Positions 1-9,297 of a stretch of DNA of 16,572 nt are shown one piece after another. The translations under genes and the position numbers were made by a program. Location of the stretch: contig NW_003120928.1 of NCBI RefSeq assembly GCF_000003605.2, positions 134,284 to 150,855 on the forward strand, given 5' to 3'. The DNA comes from Saccoglossus kowalevskii (Eukaryota > Hemichordata > Enteropneusta > Harrimaniidae). Position 1 is the stretch's first letter. Each line of letters opens with the position of its first letter. Under the pieces are notes generated by a model, which saw only the letters and a program-made list of their open reading frames with translations, did no database searches and was not told the DNA's origin.

Positions 1-3
1 TAG

Positions 4-346
4 CCTTGCGCATGTGCGTTCTTGTTCTTCTGGGGTTATGATAACTCGGGTCAAAAAGTAGAGTCGCTTCCGTTACTGCCTATCGATCACTGTGAAGGAA
101 TGTGTGTGCAGTATCGTCTCGTTGTCCAACTAAATTCATTCAACTATTTTGTTTTCTCGGTTGCTAATGCCTCGGTACATTTAACAATAGATGCTTTTAA
201 CAATGATGTTAAATTGACCCCAGTTCACTGGCCAAAGTACCCAGGCATATTTCACATGTTTCTATTGTTGTATCAGTACAATAACATGGAAGTCGCACAG
301 ATTTCGATTGCGCAAAGTAATGTTTTGATTAGGGATCAACCATTTC
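4..346 (+). CDS. Possible 5' exon: divergent nucleoplasmin-like domain (partial)
   Basis: An open frame runs from the left edge, where a TAG at 1-3 could be the end of a splice acceptor, to a consensus donor (gtaagt) at 347. There is no in-frame ATG, so this is an internal exon or its start lies outside. The product has about 114 residues and begins with a hydrophobic stretch holding FFWG, as at the first beta strand of nucleoplasmin and FKBP39/46-type N-terminal domains. Alternating hydrophobic stretches follow (YRLVVQL, YFVFSV, VHLTID, VKLTP, HMFLLLYQ), compatible with a beta sandwich. The acidic A2 tract of nucleoplasmins is absent. The exon ends in phase 1, whereas the exon at 1614 must be entered in phase 0, so a small unseen exon would be needed to join them. 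Alternatively this is the end of another gene: a TGA at 352-354 follows and AATAAA is at 817-822. The family call rests on pattern only. Confidence 0.35.
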
Positions 347-949
347 GTAAGTGAGGTAGGTCGAGAAGATTTTTGAAAAAAAATGAACAAAATGTTAAGG
401 GAATTGTGATTGGGGAGGAAACTTTCAAGTTGTCACGTAACTGGAAGGAGATCCATCACTACAATAGATAAGTGTTCTTTTCGTGTACGTTGTAGGGATC
501 AATGAAGCACTGCTAACTGTCCCTCTCCCTTCTTCTTGAAAGAATTTGCTATAGCCCAGAAACACTCCTTTTATTAGAACAGTTACCAGACACAACAGAT
601 ATTAAAAGAAACATACAAATTCAGAATAGCTAAGCAAAGAAAGCTGAGTGATTTCTTTAGTAGGATATTAGACTAAAACTGCTGCTGAACATGAACTTTA
701 CTGTACAGATCTTCAAATATTTAATTTTCATACTACTCATTATTGTGCAATGATCGATTTTTGTGAAATGATTTTAGTTTACATAATACAATTTAAAACC
801 AACATTTTTTATTTGTAATAAAGTATTTGGATACAGTGTACAGTGGTGTAATAGTGTGTCAAATGGGGTTGCGAGATCTGTTTAAATACATTGATTCAGT
901 GCCTAATTAATATTCATGAATAAATTAGTGAACATGTATAGAAAGGCCA

Positions 950-1003
950 CCTGTCTATAAAGGCCAAAATTTCAAAGTCCCTTGGGTGGCCGCTATAGAC
1001 AGG
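950..1003. repeat. Palindromic repeat with 17-bp inverted arms
   Basis: The left arm CCTGTCTATAAAGGCCA (950-966) pairs with the reverse complement of 987-1003, CCTGTCTATAGCGGCCA, with 15 of 17 positions matching and about 20 bp between the arms. The look is that of a short dispersed repeat of invertebrate genomes, though the family was not identified. A hairpin could form in RNA or single-stranded DNA. Confidence 0.6.
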
Positions 1004-1142
1004 TTTGACTCTAGGTCTAGTGCATGTGCTGCACAATCTGTCTCTAAGTTGAAGATTTTACCAGAGCTTTGCTTGAGCCGCGTTTAACACAGTGAGACTT
1101 ACAAGAAAATAATCCCCACCGGTATTGTTTAGAAGCATATTA

Positions 1143-1334
1143 CTATAAAATATTTTTGCTGGAAGCAATTTTTGCTGAAAAGATATTTTGGGTGATTTGT
1201 ATAGAATTTATTTACACGTTGAATGTAAAATATAGAAAAAAAGATATATTCGGGGGATTTTATTTTCGTTGAATCATTCCTTCAGCAAAAATAACAAAAA
1301 TTTATTCCAAGTGAAAATAAAGTATTTTACAAAG
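1143..1334 (+). mobile_element. MITE, TA-flanked, degraded copy of the 3082-3289 family
   Basis: The segment aligns over its whole length to the reverse complement of 3082-3289. Shared blocks include GGAAATATAGGAAAAAAAG-like sequence near 1227-1242, GGATTTTATTTTCG and ATCATTCCTTCAGC, and the outer ends CTATAAAATATTTTTGC and AAAATAAAGTATTTTACA. TA dinucleotides flank it at 1141-1142 and 1335-1336, as for Tc1/mariner-superfamily derivatives. There is no coding capacity. It is more diverged than the 3082-3289 copy, so probably older. Confidence 0.65.
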
Positions 1335-1613
1335 TAAAGTAGTCTACCTGAGCCTTTAAGTTTTCATTGAGATAAACTTTGTTGCTATTCAGGTTGCTTT
1401 TGGGTCATTTAGATCTGATATATGAAAAAAGTGGTTTGTGTGTATATGTGTGTAAATGAATGAGTTAATTAATTTACCATATATTGAAGATAATATTTGG
1501 TAATCGTAGTCCTAAATAACTATTAAAAATAGCTAAATTAATTTATCAGGAGTTATTAAAGTACAATTTCAAGTTGAAATCTCATTGTGACCGCATGTAT
1601 TTATTTCCTTCAG

Positions 1614-4600
1614 GGAGATGTTACAATATCACCAGAAACTCTGGGGAAAAAAAATCTAAAAAGTCCTGGTGCAACAATGAAGTCTGAAAAAAAGGGGATG
1701 AAACGGAAATCGAGTAGTGCTTCAGCTGAAAATATTGACCAAAGTCGAAAGTTGACGAATTTGAAAGACACTAAGAACAGAAAAAATAAAACTCCAAGGC
1801 AGGACAAAATGAAGGTGATACCTAGTAAGAAAAGTCCCCTAATAAAGACACCCGAGCGGGATGGTGAGGAGGACGATTCAATGGTGATTACCTTTCCAAA
1901 ACTGGAGTCTTTGACTCCGAAAATCAGTACAGATCTCGCAGATCCAATGAGTTCTACTTCTAAATCAAAGAAAAGGAAAGCAAAAAAAAATGATAAGTCA
2001 TTACCAGAAACACCTAAAGTCACACAAAAGAAGCAAAAAACTGCTCAGAAGAATGCAGTCAATGAGACTAAAGAGAAAACCAGGAAACAAATTGAGTTGA
2101 GTTCTATTATACCTGGAAACGTCACGGTAGAAGAGGGCACGCCAGATAACATACTTGAGAGTCGTCTTGGTAACCAACAGAAAGAAAGCAATACAATGGG
2201 GACATTGACAGAGGAAAATAAAATTCCAAACAGAAAAAATGGAAAGAGACAGCTGACAACAGAGGAGAATGTGCAAGATAAAACTGCATTATCTGTCAAG
2301 AAACAAAAACTTGGTATGTAATTTGTTGGCTTACTCTGTTCAACATTCACTATTATCCTTGTATTATGTACAACAAACTATTGGGGGGGGGGGTCTACAA
2401 AAAAGGTATTTTTTAATCCTTTTGATGCCAAATTTTGGTCACTATCATATGATGTATGTGTGGGTGTTCTGTAATTGTTGAATTTTGCAGAGGGTACTGT
2501 AAAACATATTGAAAAAGCGACATGCAATTTTAGCGAATTGTGGTAAAATGACGTAATAGCTAAATGTCGATTTAGCGAATCTCTCTTGTAGTTGTTGATT
2601 TTCTGTTTTCAAAATACTTGTCTGCCACGCACCAAAACAAATGCGCAGTTATCACCTCCATAAAAACAAAGAAAAATTGTCAAGTGTAATTAGATTCTGT
2701 TCGCAATGATAAAAAACTGATTCAACAGGGATTTGAAAAAGCAGGCATCATTGCCGGCTGCGTTACATTCAGAACATTGACCTTTTATATTGGGACTCAA
2801 AAATTACTAAGTACTACTAATTTCCGTAATAATATATCAGTATCACTTCATTTATTTATTTTCATTGAAATAATGACCACAATGAATATGTTTTTTTATT
2901 CTTCGTGTATCTATCATGTCGGTACGCTTTTTTGTGTTGTTTACAAAGTGTGTGTGGCGAAAAAAGACATTGTTTGGTGGCCATTTTGAATTTATAATAA
3001 AGTCATTAGTGACATCTTGAATTAGCGAAACAGTTCTTTCACTAAAAAGACGTGCTTGCGAAAAAGACATGTTTTACACTACTGTAGAATACTTTATTTT
3101 CGCTTGGAATTTATTTTCGCTATTTTCGCTGAAGGGATGATTCCGTGAAAATAAAATCCAGCGAATATACTTTTTTTCCTATATTTCCCATTAAACACAT
3201 CAAAAATCAGTGAAAATAAATTCCGTACAAAATGCCCAAAAAGCCTTTTCAGCGAAAATTAATTCCAGCGAAAATAAAGTATTCCACAGTATTTAATTTG
3301 GGGAGCGGGGTTAAGGTGATACTGATTTGCACCACTGTTGTATTATCAGTAAAATAGCTGGAATTATCTCAGTACTGCAGGTCACAAAGACTAGAACAAG
3401 TTCATTAACCTTGATACATTTTTGTGTCAATTCTTGTTTATAGACACAAAGTACAGAGTATTCTGCGGAAATTTACCGCCTGGTACAACAGAGGAGATCT
3501 TGGAATTCTTCTTCGGAGAATGTAATATCTACCCACAGTTCAGTCATTATGACTCAAGAGGGCAGAGACAACATAATGCTCGTTGGAGGAGAAAGATACA
3601 CGGGTAAGAGTACTGGCAGCGCCCTCTAGTGTTGGAACTGGTAAATGAAATAACTGGGTGAATGAGATCATATCTGCATTTAGAATTTTAAAGCAAATTC
3701 CATCATTTAGAATTGAACAAATTGTTTTCACGCTGGGAGATTATTTTATTATAATCTATTAGCAATAATAAAAAAACAGAGAAAATGATATGTTTATATT
3801 GCACAGTTAAATAAAAACTAAAACATGACCTTTTTAGATATAAAAATAAACATTAGATATGATTGGAAATCTTAAATCTTAAAAAATAAAACATATTAGT
3901 GGTATACAATGCATACAAATATTGGTTTACCTGAACTTTTATTAAAAATGTGCTTCTAATAGAGAAAATATGGTATTTGAAATTTACAATATAATAATCT
4001 TTCGATCAGCTCATCAAAAGTTATCTTGAATCCAAAATAGTTTTTTCTGTTTTCATGTATTTTTCTATTTTTTGTATAACTTTGGATCAGATGTTAGTAA
4101 TTTCTTATTCCCTATAAGCCTTAGAAAAATTATTTGAAAATTAATGTACTGGACCGCGTTAGCATCCATGTTCGGTCAAACACCCACCCCCATTTTTGTG
4201 CTATTTTTAAATTTGGGATCACATTCTGCAAAGCACCCATCCCTTCAAAATGCCACTGATTTAAAATATGGTATTTGATCATTGCTTAACGAATACTGGT
4301 AATCTATTTTTTATTATACAGCGTGGATATCGACATCTAGAATATGTTGAGAATGTGTTAACCATGAATAAACTATGCTTCGATAATGACCTGTTAATAA
4401 AAGTGATATGTGGTAAATGTTTCATGCCATATTCAGTTTACCTATACCTATTTTTGAAAAAAACATTTCGTTTATCAGCCGAAATCAATTCCAAAAGATC
4501 GTACTCCGACAGCGACAATTCACTTTCGCATTGCGTTACCAGAAAGTTTTCGGGAATTTCTGAAGAATTGTGTTGGTACAACACAGCATTCTGATTTGTT

Positions 4601-7093
4601 GATAACAGAATTGACCAATTAGGTCAAAATGCGCTACTGCAGGTCAAATCATGCAAATACATCATAGTGGAAAGCGCTTTTCATCAAGAGTTTGCGTAAG
4701 ATCCAACAAATTCATCAGAGGAGATAATGATGAAGATTTTGACTTTGACACAACAGACTCTTAATATTTTTAATCTCGTAAATTTGGGTGGTACGTAATT
4801 AATATTGTAAGAAAGTGTGCATATTTTTGTGATCGTTTCTGCTTCTTCATTGTAAAAGTCGATGACAACGCAACTAATTTTTTCTCAAAGACATAATATC
4901 CCCCTCAATGTGTCTCACATGATTAATTATCATGTGCACCCTTTTCCGAAGGGGATGCTGGGGTAAACGCCCACCCCTAAAAAAAAAATCATGATTTTCG
5001 GAGTTGAGGACCTTGGGTGCTAACGCGATACAGTACGGTATGTGGCTTTAAAATTTGTGAATGATGACAAAGGTTGACTTTTGTCATCGTTTTGTTGATT
5101 CTGGACCAAATAATACCATATAATACTTTGCCAAAATTAATTTTGTGATTCTGAATGAGCATATCCATGGTAATATCACATGGTATGTATTTATGTTGGA
5201 AAAATTGATTTTTGTTTGAAATATTCATTTTCCAGCTGTTTTGGTGTTGCTTGCGTATTAATGGAATAAACATTTTACCTTGTGTTTATTTGATACCCAC
5301 ACAGACAGTGCATAGCTACTTACAAGACTGTGCATGATTACTCAACCCAAACACCTAACAGACCAATCAGAGAGCAGCTTGTTTGTTGGCAGGTTTTTTT
5401 CGACCTATCAAATTCTGCCTTACATGTATATATGCTTTGACTTAACTGCCCAATGAGGTGATTTGGCTCACCATTATTATAATTGAAAATATGTTACAAA
5501 TATGTTACCTTGTTTTAAATTTGTTTATTTTTTTAAGATCTGTCATCTTGACTTGCGATACTTTGAAAGAAGCTGAAGAGTTGATAAAGCTGAATGGAAC
5601 ATTGATGCCATCACCGTTGAATGGCCAATTAGAAGTCCCGTTAACAATCTATCATAAACCAGATACTGTATTTGGTAGGGCTTCTCTCATTAGTTTTTCT
5701 CTCATCTGTCTTACAACCTCCCCAATGGGATACACAATCTAAGGATGTCCATATGAAATATAAAAACAGGGGCATGCATTGTGTAGTATCAGGTCTGTGC
5801 ATCTGTCCATATCAAACTTGTCTGCATTTAATTTTAGCTCTTGTTGATAGTTAAAATGTGCTTATGTATCTGTCTGTTCTTCCGTCTACTTTCTGTTTGT
5901 CCGTCCGTCTGTCCTTCTGTATGTCTTTCTGTGAACATGCATTCATTTTCCAGAATGTATGTGGCTACTACAAATTCTTGATGTTTGCTATCTGTCTGTC
6001 CTTCCATCCATCCATCCTTCTGTTTGTTTGTCTGTCCTTCCGTCCGTCCGTCTTTCTGTGGACATGCATTCTTTTTCAAAGATGTATGTGGTTTTTTGTT
6101 AAATGAAATACTCCATCGAATAAATGACAAAAAGCAAATAAAACTCTTGTGTTTATGATTTAGAATCCATGGTAACAATTATTTTACAACTTCTTTATTG
6201 CATTAAATACTTGGTATCCATTTTACATATAAAAAATGGCAAATTGCAGTTAAAAAAACAAGTTTTGAATATTTTTTCTTTCAAATTTACAACAGTCAAT
6301 CATACATGTAGAAATGTGAAGATTTGTAATATTCCCAAAAGTGTATTACCATGAGCATGATTGAACTTAAAAATGAGTATTTCTAAAAAGAAACATTAGA
6401 TCTCTATTTATTCATTTAGGTATTTGTAATTTGTGTTAATTTATTCAATTGTTTGAATGTTTTTTTTATCTAGACGATTGCAAGATGTTTATTGGTAAAC
6501 TTGGAGCAAAAGTGAACGAAAAAGATATCACTATGTTCTTTGAAAGTCATGATATTCATCCAGAAAAAGTTTTGGTTATTAAAAATGATATGCATGTTAC
6601 AAAGAGAAAAAAAAAGTACCGGTAAGTCTATATTATGAGGTTATTACGAGGATACCGTAAATTATGCACAAAGACAGTACAGAGGGAGTATCGACCGAAG
6701 GGCATTCATGTGGGGTCCGGTCAAATGGAATTTGCGTTCCTTAATATGGTAGCATGAAAATACCCAGTGCAGTACCGCAAAATTACTTATGACGTTACAG
6801 TGATAGATGTATAATAAGTACTGTTATTTCCTAATATTTTGCTTTGTTCAGCCGGGTTAAAATACCGGGGTAAGAGTCAGTTACCGATTCGATAGTTAAA
6901 GTCAGTCTAGGAGACCAAGTATAGTACTATTGACGTATCATTTCATGTATTTATGTACAGATTTGGATTTGTTTGGCTAGCGAACTGTGAAGACGTTGAG
7001 AAAGCTGTCAAATTAAGTGGCTCAGAAATCAGAAAGAAGCCAGTTCTAATAGATGTTGCCCGCAACAGAGACAAGAAGATTAAGACGAATTAA
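1614..7093 (+). CDS. Lysine-rich two-RRM RNA-binding protein, nucleolin-like (5 exons; 5' end uncertain)
   Basis: The five exons are 1614-2313, 3444-3603, 5538-5674, 6474-6621 and 6961-7093 (stop TAA). All have AG/GT borders and their phases join, giving 425 residues from the first visible codon. Residues 1-233 are low-complexity and rich in Lys/Ser/Thr with nuclear-localisation-like clusters (MKRKSSS near 29-35, KSKKRKAKK near 117-125, KKQK near 229-232). RRM1 begins near 238 with VFCGNLP (RNP2), but its RNP1 is weak (GSVILTC, 287-293). RRM2 spans about 336-417 with MFIGKL (RNP2), YRFGFVWL (RNP1, 381-388) and the final strand KKPVLIDVARN. The tail RDKKIKTN is basic. RRM proteins of this layout bind RNA, often in nucleolus or nucleus; the specific role is unknown. 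The frame of the beta2-beta3 part of RRM1 is doubtful (see findings). The true start may lie in an upstream exon such as 4-346. Polyadenylation signals follow at 7115-7134. Confidence 0.8.
2497..3079. mobile_element. Non-autonomous TIR element flanked by TA
   Basis: The left end TACTGTAAAACAT (2495-2507) is mirrored by ATGTTTTACACTA (3069-3081), 12 of 13 positions in inverted orientation counting the TA at each end. Subterminal parts also resemble each other on opposite strands (AAAAAGCGACATGCA against TTTTTCGCAAGCACG, then TTTTAGCG/TTTTAGTG). The interior has recurrent GCGAA/TTCGC words and no coding pattern. The flanking TA pairs at 2495-2496 and 3080-3081 fit a Tc1/mariner-like target duplication; the right TA is also the left TA of the next element. 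Confidence 0.6.
3082..3289. mobile_element. 208-bp MITE with about 30-bp TIRs and TA target duplication
   Basis: The left end CTGTAGAATACTTTATTTTC and the reverse complement of the right end, CTGTGGAATACTTTATTTTC, differ at one of 20 bases, and similarity continues into CGCTGGAATT. TA lies on both sides (3080-3081, 3290-3291). The interior is AT-rich with repeated TTTTCGC/GCGAAAA and no open frame of note. A second, more diverged copy lies inverted at 1143-1334. Size, ends and TA duplication suggest mobilisation by a Tc1/mariner-type transposase that is not in this window. Confidence 0.75.
3604..5537 (+). other. Intron 2 of the RRM gene
   Basis: It runs from the donor gtaaga at 3604 to the acceptor tttttttaag ending at 5537. 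The first half is very AT-rich without recognisable features. An 885-bp inverted-repeat element occupies 4149-5033. A canonical CCAAT-box sequence, GACCAATCAG, is at about 5361-5370, but there is no evidence of a promoter there. Confidence 0.75.
4149..5033. mobile_element. 885-bp TIR element with possible relic coding tail
   Basis: The left end TACTGGACCGCGTTAGCATC (4147-4166) and the reverse complement of the right end, TACTGTATCGCGTTAGCACC, match at 17 of 20 positions, both starting with the TA assumed to be the target duplication (4147-4148 and 5034-5035). A CACCCACCCCC-like motif occurs near both ends (about 4180-4190 and 4967-4976) in the same orientation. Inside, 4615-4764 is open for 49 residues and ends in an acidic tail (GDNDEDFDFDTTDS, then stop). 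Another open stretch covers about 4268-4594. Neither matched a transposase motif I could recognise; they may be remains of the parental coding region. Confidence 0.55.
5867..6095. repeat. 122-bp tandem duplication rich in CTGTC/CCGTC
   Basis: Two head-to-tail units begin at about 5867 and 5989 with TATCTGTCTGT(T/C)CTTCC. Each continues through a pyrimidine-rich microsatellite-like stretch (TCTG, TCCG, TCCA words) and then a shared unique part: TCTTTCTGTG(A/G)ACATGCATTC, followed by AGA/AGATGTATGTGG. It lies in intron 3 (5675-6473) of the RRM gene. Open frames across it on both strands are artefacts of low complexity. Confidence 0.7.
6633..6784 (+). repeat. Short internally deleted copy of the 10874-11234 repeat
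   Basis: The left part (ATGAGGTTATTACGAGGATA, then TATGCAC and AAGACAGTACAG) matches the start of 10874-11234. The right part (GTCCGGTCAAA, CCTAATATGGTAG-like, GATGAAAATA, TACCGCAAAATT) matches its end. The central palindrome and about 200 bp of the longer copy are missing. It sits in intron 4 (6622-6960) of the RRM gene, directly after the donor. Confidence 0.7.
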
Positions 7094-7114
7094 TGGACAA
7101 ACATAATTATGTAT

Positions 7115-7134
7115 AATAAATTGGTCAAAATAAA
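7115..7134 (+). terminator. Tandem polyadenylation signals of the RRM gene
   Basis: AATAAA occurs at 7115-7120 and again at 7129-7134, 22 and 36 bp after the TAA stop, with T-rich sequence downstream. This placement fits a very short 3' UTR for the RRM gene. Confidence 0.6.
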
Positions 7135-8404
7135 AATTTGTCTTGAAAAACTTCTTGATTTTATGAAACTGAAGAATGTTGTATGGAAGAATGAATTGAA
7201 TTTCATTTGTCATATATATGTTTTGTCATGAATTTCTAACTCTTGTAAAAGCATTCTCGCTGTGTTGTTATTTTGCTTCTTTCTCTGATAAGTTAAGGTA
7301 CAGATGCAGGTTCATGGGCAGGTTCATAGATAGTGTTAAAATTTTGAAGCTTTGTTAATGTTGGGACATACTCTTAAAATTATTTTAAATTATAGGGAAC
7401 CAAGGCATGTGTATGTGGGTAAAAATCCTGAAAGTTTGTTTGCGTTGCTCTTTGATGTTGTATGCAAATGAGATGCTGGCCTGGGTTACAGAATAGCAGT
7501 GTCCGACTTCCTGTCCTGGCTGCCTGTTTACTTACCACAAGTGCAATCAACTAGCATGCAAGCAGAATGAAACAAAACATACAGTTGTAAATGATAAGTA
7601 AACTTTTCATGTAGGAGGAAGCTCTGATAGGGCGATTTTTATTTTTGTGCAAAACATGGCCACAATTTCTTTGGTTTTCTTGGTGCATAAATTTCAAGCT
7701 TTTTCGCTTTGTCGGCAAAAACTAAAAAAAAATTTCCACACATTCAGGCATTTTAACATTAAAGTAAACATTTTTTGTTTCGCTGTAACGATCGCCATGC
7801 TGATAGAATGCGATGCAATGGACAAACAACACTGCCGTTGCTTTCATCGATAACTAACTTTTCAGTGTCAAAATACACAGAACGTAAAATGCTTGGTTAA
7901 TCAAAATTAAAAAAATACCCCAGAAATTACAAAAAAATCGGCAACGAGGTGCTGTTTTTAAAATACTGTAGTAAAATCCTGCACTCTGCGATGCCATCTT
8001 GGTTACCTTAATCGATACTGCATACTGTAGACCGAATCAGATTTTCTATTTCCATAAAAATGTTGTTTGCAGGACACACAACAATATTCATTTGTGTTGA
8101 AGGAAAAATCAAAGCCAAAGGGATTGTTATTGTATGTATTAAAACAACCAGTGCACAGAAAATGTCATTGGTATTAAAAATTGTCATTGTTTATCGTACG
8201 AATACTCGGATGGGTGCTACATGAACAGTGTTCTTTTGTCATTATATATCATAGTGAAATGTATTTATTAACATACAGTATCAAACTACTTCATCGAGCA
8301 AATACTCTGATGTGAGCTGGAAGAAGGCGTTTTGAGTCCGTATTAAATCATAGTTTTTCGTGTATATTGCATCTTTAAATACCAGTAGATTTCAATGCAT
8401 ATAC
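7135..8404. other. Intergenic stretch with nothing recognised
   Basis: It is AT-rich unique-looking sequence downstream of the RRM gene. Short open frames (for example 7647-7853) lack family motifs and splice context. No repeat with internal copies, RNA gene or inverted-repeat element was seen. Confidence 0.5.
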
Positions 8405-9297
8405 AAATCAATGTAAACATAACCACCAAATCAAAGTAAACATAACCCCAAAATCAGGGTTTTTTCTAGAAAAAAACTGCAAAAGCGCCACTAAGTGGGG
8501 GAGATAGGGCTCGCCCAACCAGGGTGTGGAGTTTTTGATTCTTCTAAGTTAAAATGAAACATTCTATGGCTACCTTGGGGCAAAAATTGCTATCAGACAT
8601 ATCACAGTTGACTGTGGTCCCTGGTCAATCAGAATTTTATGGTTGCCAGAGGATCTGCTTCCAGGGTCTGCTTCCCTGTTCCCTTGTTTAAAAAAATCCC
8701 TGCCAAAATCAATGTAAATATAACCCCTAAATCAATGTAAACATAACCCCTAAATTAATGTAAACATAACCCCTAAATTAATGTAAACATGACCCCTAAA
8801 TTAATGTAAACATGACCCCTAAATTAATGTAAACATAACCCCTAAATCAATGTAAACATAACCCCTAAATTAATGTAAACATGACCCCTAAATTAATGTA
8901 AACATAATCCCTAAATTAATGTAAACATAACCCCTAAATTAATGTAAACATAACCCCTAAATCAATGTAATCATAACCCCTAAATTAATGTAAATATAAC
9001 ACCTAAATTAATGTAAATATAACCCCTAAATTAATGTAAACATGACCCCTAAATTAATGTGAACATAACCCCAAATCAATGTAAACATTACCTCCAAATC
9101 AATGTAAACATAGCCCCTAATTCAGTGTAAACGTATCCCCTAAATTAATGTAAACATAACCCCTAAATCAATGTAAACATAACCCCCTAAATCAATGTAA
9201 ACACAACCCCAAATCAATGTAAACATAACCCTCAAATCAATGTAAGCATAGCCCCTAAATCAATGTAAACATAACCCCAAGTCAATGTAAACATAAC
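8405..9297. repeat. 23-bp minisatellite array (about 28 units), split by a MITE
   Basis: The unit is close to AACCCCTAAATTAATGTAAA plus CAT. About 26 units fill 8703-9297 (average 22.9 bp), and two to three more lie at 8405-8454 before a 248-bp insertion. The most regular units are in the middle; those at both edges have shortened CCAAATC forms and more substitutions, as expected when an array ages from the outside. The + strand has very little G, and each unit carries a CCCTAA or related word. Confidence 0.9.
8455..8702. mobile_element. hAT-type MITE inserted in the minisatellite
   Basis: The element begins CAGGGTTTTTTCTA and ends TAAAAAAATCCCTG, so its ends are inverted repeats (CAGGG followed by a T-run). 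The same 7-bp word CCAAAAT stands immediately outside both ends (8448-8454 and 8703-8709); it is 8 bp (CCAAAATC) if the boundary is moved one base. CAGGG-type termini with a 7-8 bp target duplication are the hallmark of hAT-superfamily elements. The 248-bp body has no transposase coding. The minisatellite resumes directly afterwards, which marks the insertion as younger than the array. Confidence 0.75.

Larger units (their letters stand above)
347..1613 (+). other. Putative intron, AT-rich, with two repeats
   Basis: No convincing exon is visible. The stretch starts with a consensus donor at 347 and ends with a pyrimidine tract and CAG at 1611-1613. It contains an AATAAA followed by GT-rich sequence near 817-865, a short palindromic repeat at 950-1003 and a MITE at 1143-1334, both listed separately. 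Confidence 0.5.
2314..3443 (+). other. Intron 1 of the RRM gene, mostly two abutting MITEs
   Basis: A donor (gtatgt) at 2314 and an acceptor (tttatag) ending at 3443 bound it. It holds a run of ten or more G at about 2382-2392, a 583-bp TA-flanked element and a 208-bp MITE. Short open frames inside show no protein-like pattern. Confidence 0.75.

Noticed and set aside
7-20. NRF1-like GCGCATGTGCG near the left edge as a promoter element
   Set aside because: It lies inside the putative exon and is an imperfect match; similar GCATGCGC words occur in repeats elsewhere in the window.
1049-1091. Candidate linker exon with pyrimidine-rich acceptor and gtgaga donor, reading EDFTRALLEPRLT
   Set aside because: It takes phase 1 from 346 but leaves in phase 2, which would put exon 1614 into a frame that stops at once.
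1610-2350. Three minus-strand frames opposite the Lys-rich exon
   Set aside because: They are Phe/Leu/Ser-rich mirror translations of A-rich Lys codons, shadows of the real exon.
5361-5370. CCAAT box
   Set aside because: It is a single match inside an intron with no start codon, TATA or initiator context nearby.
5458-5537. Upstream extension of the open frame before the exon at 5538
   Set aside because: It ends in a pyrimidine tract plus AG, and the extension is hydrophobic low-complexity sequence, so it is intron.
5834-6178. 114-codon minus-strand frame with repeated DGRTEGQT-like peptides
   Set aside because: It is an artefact of the CTGTC/CCGTC microsatellite read in one frame; it has no other coding sign.
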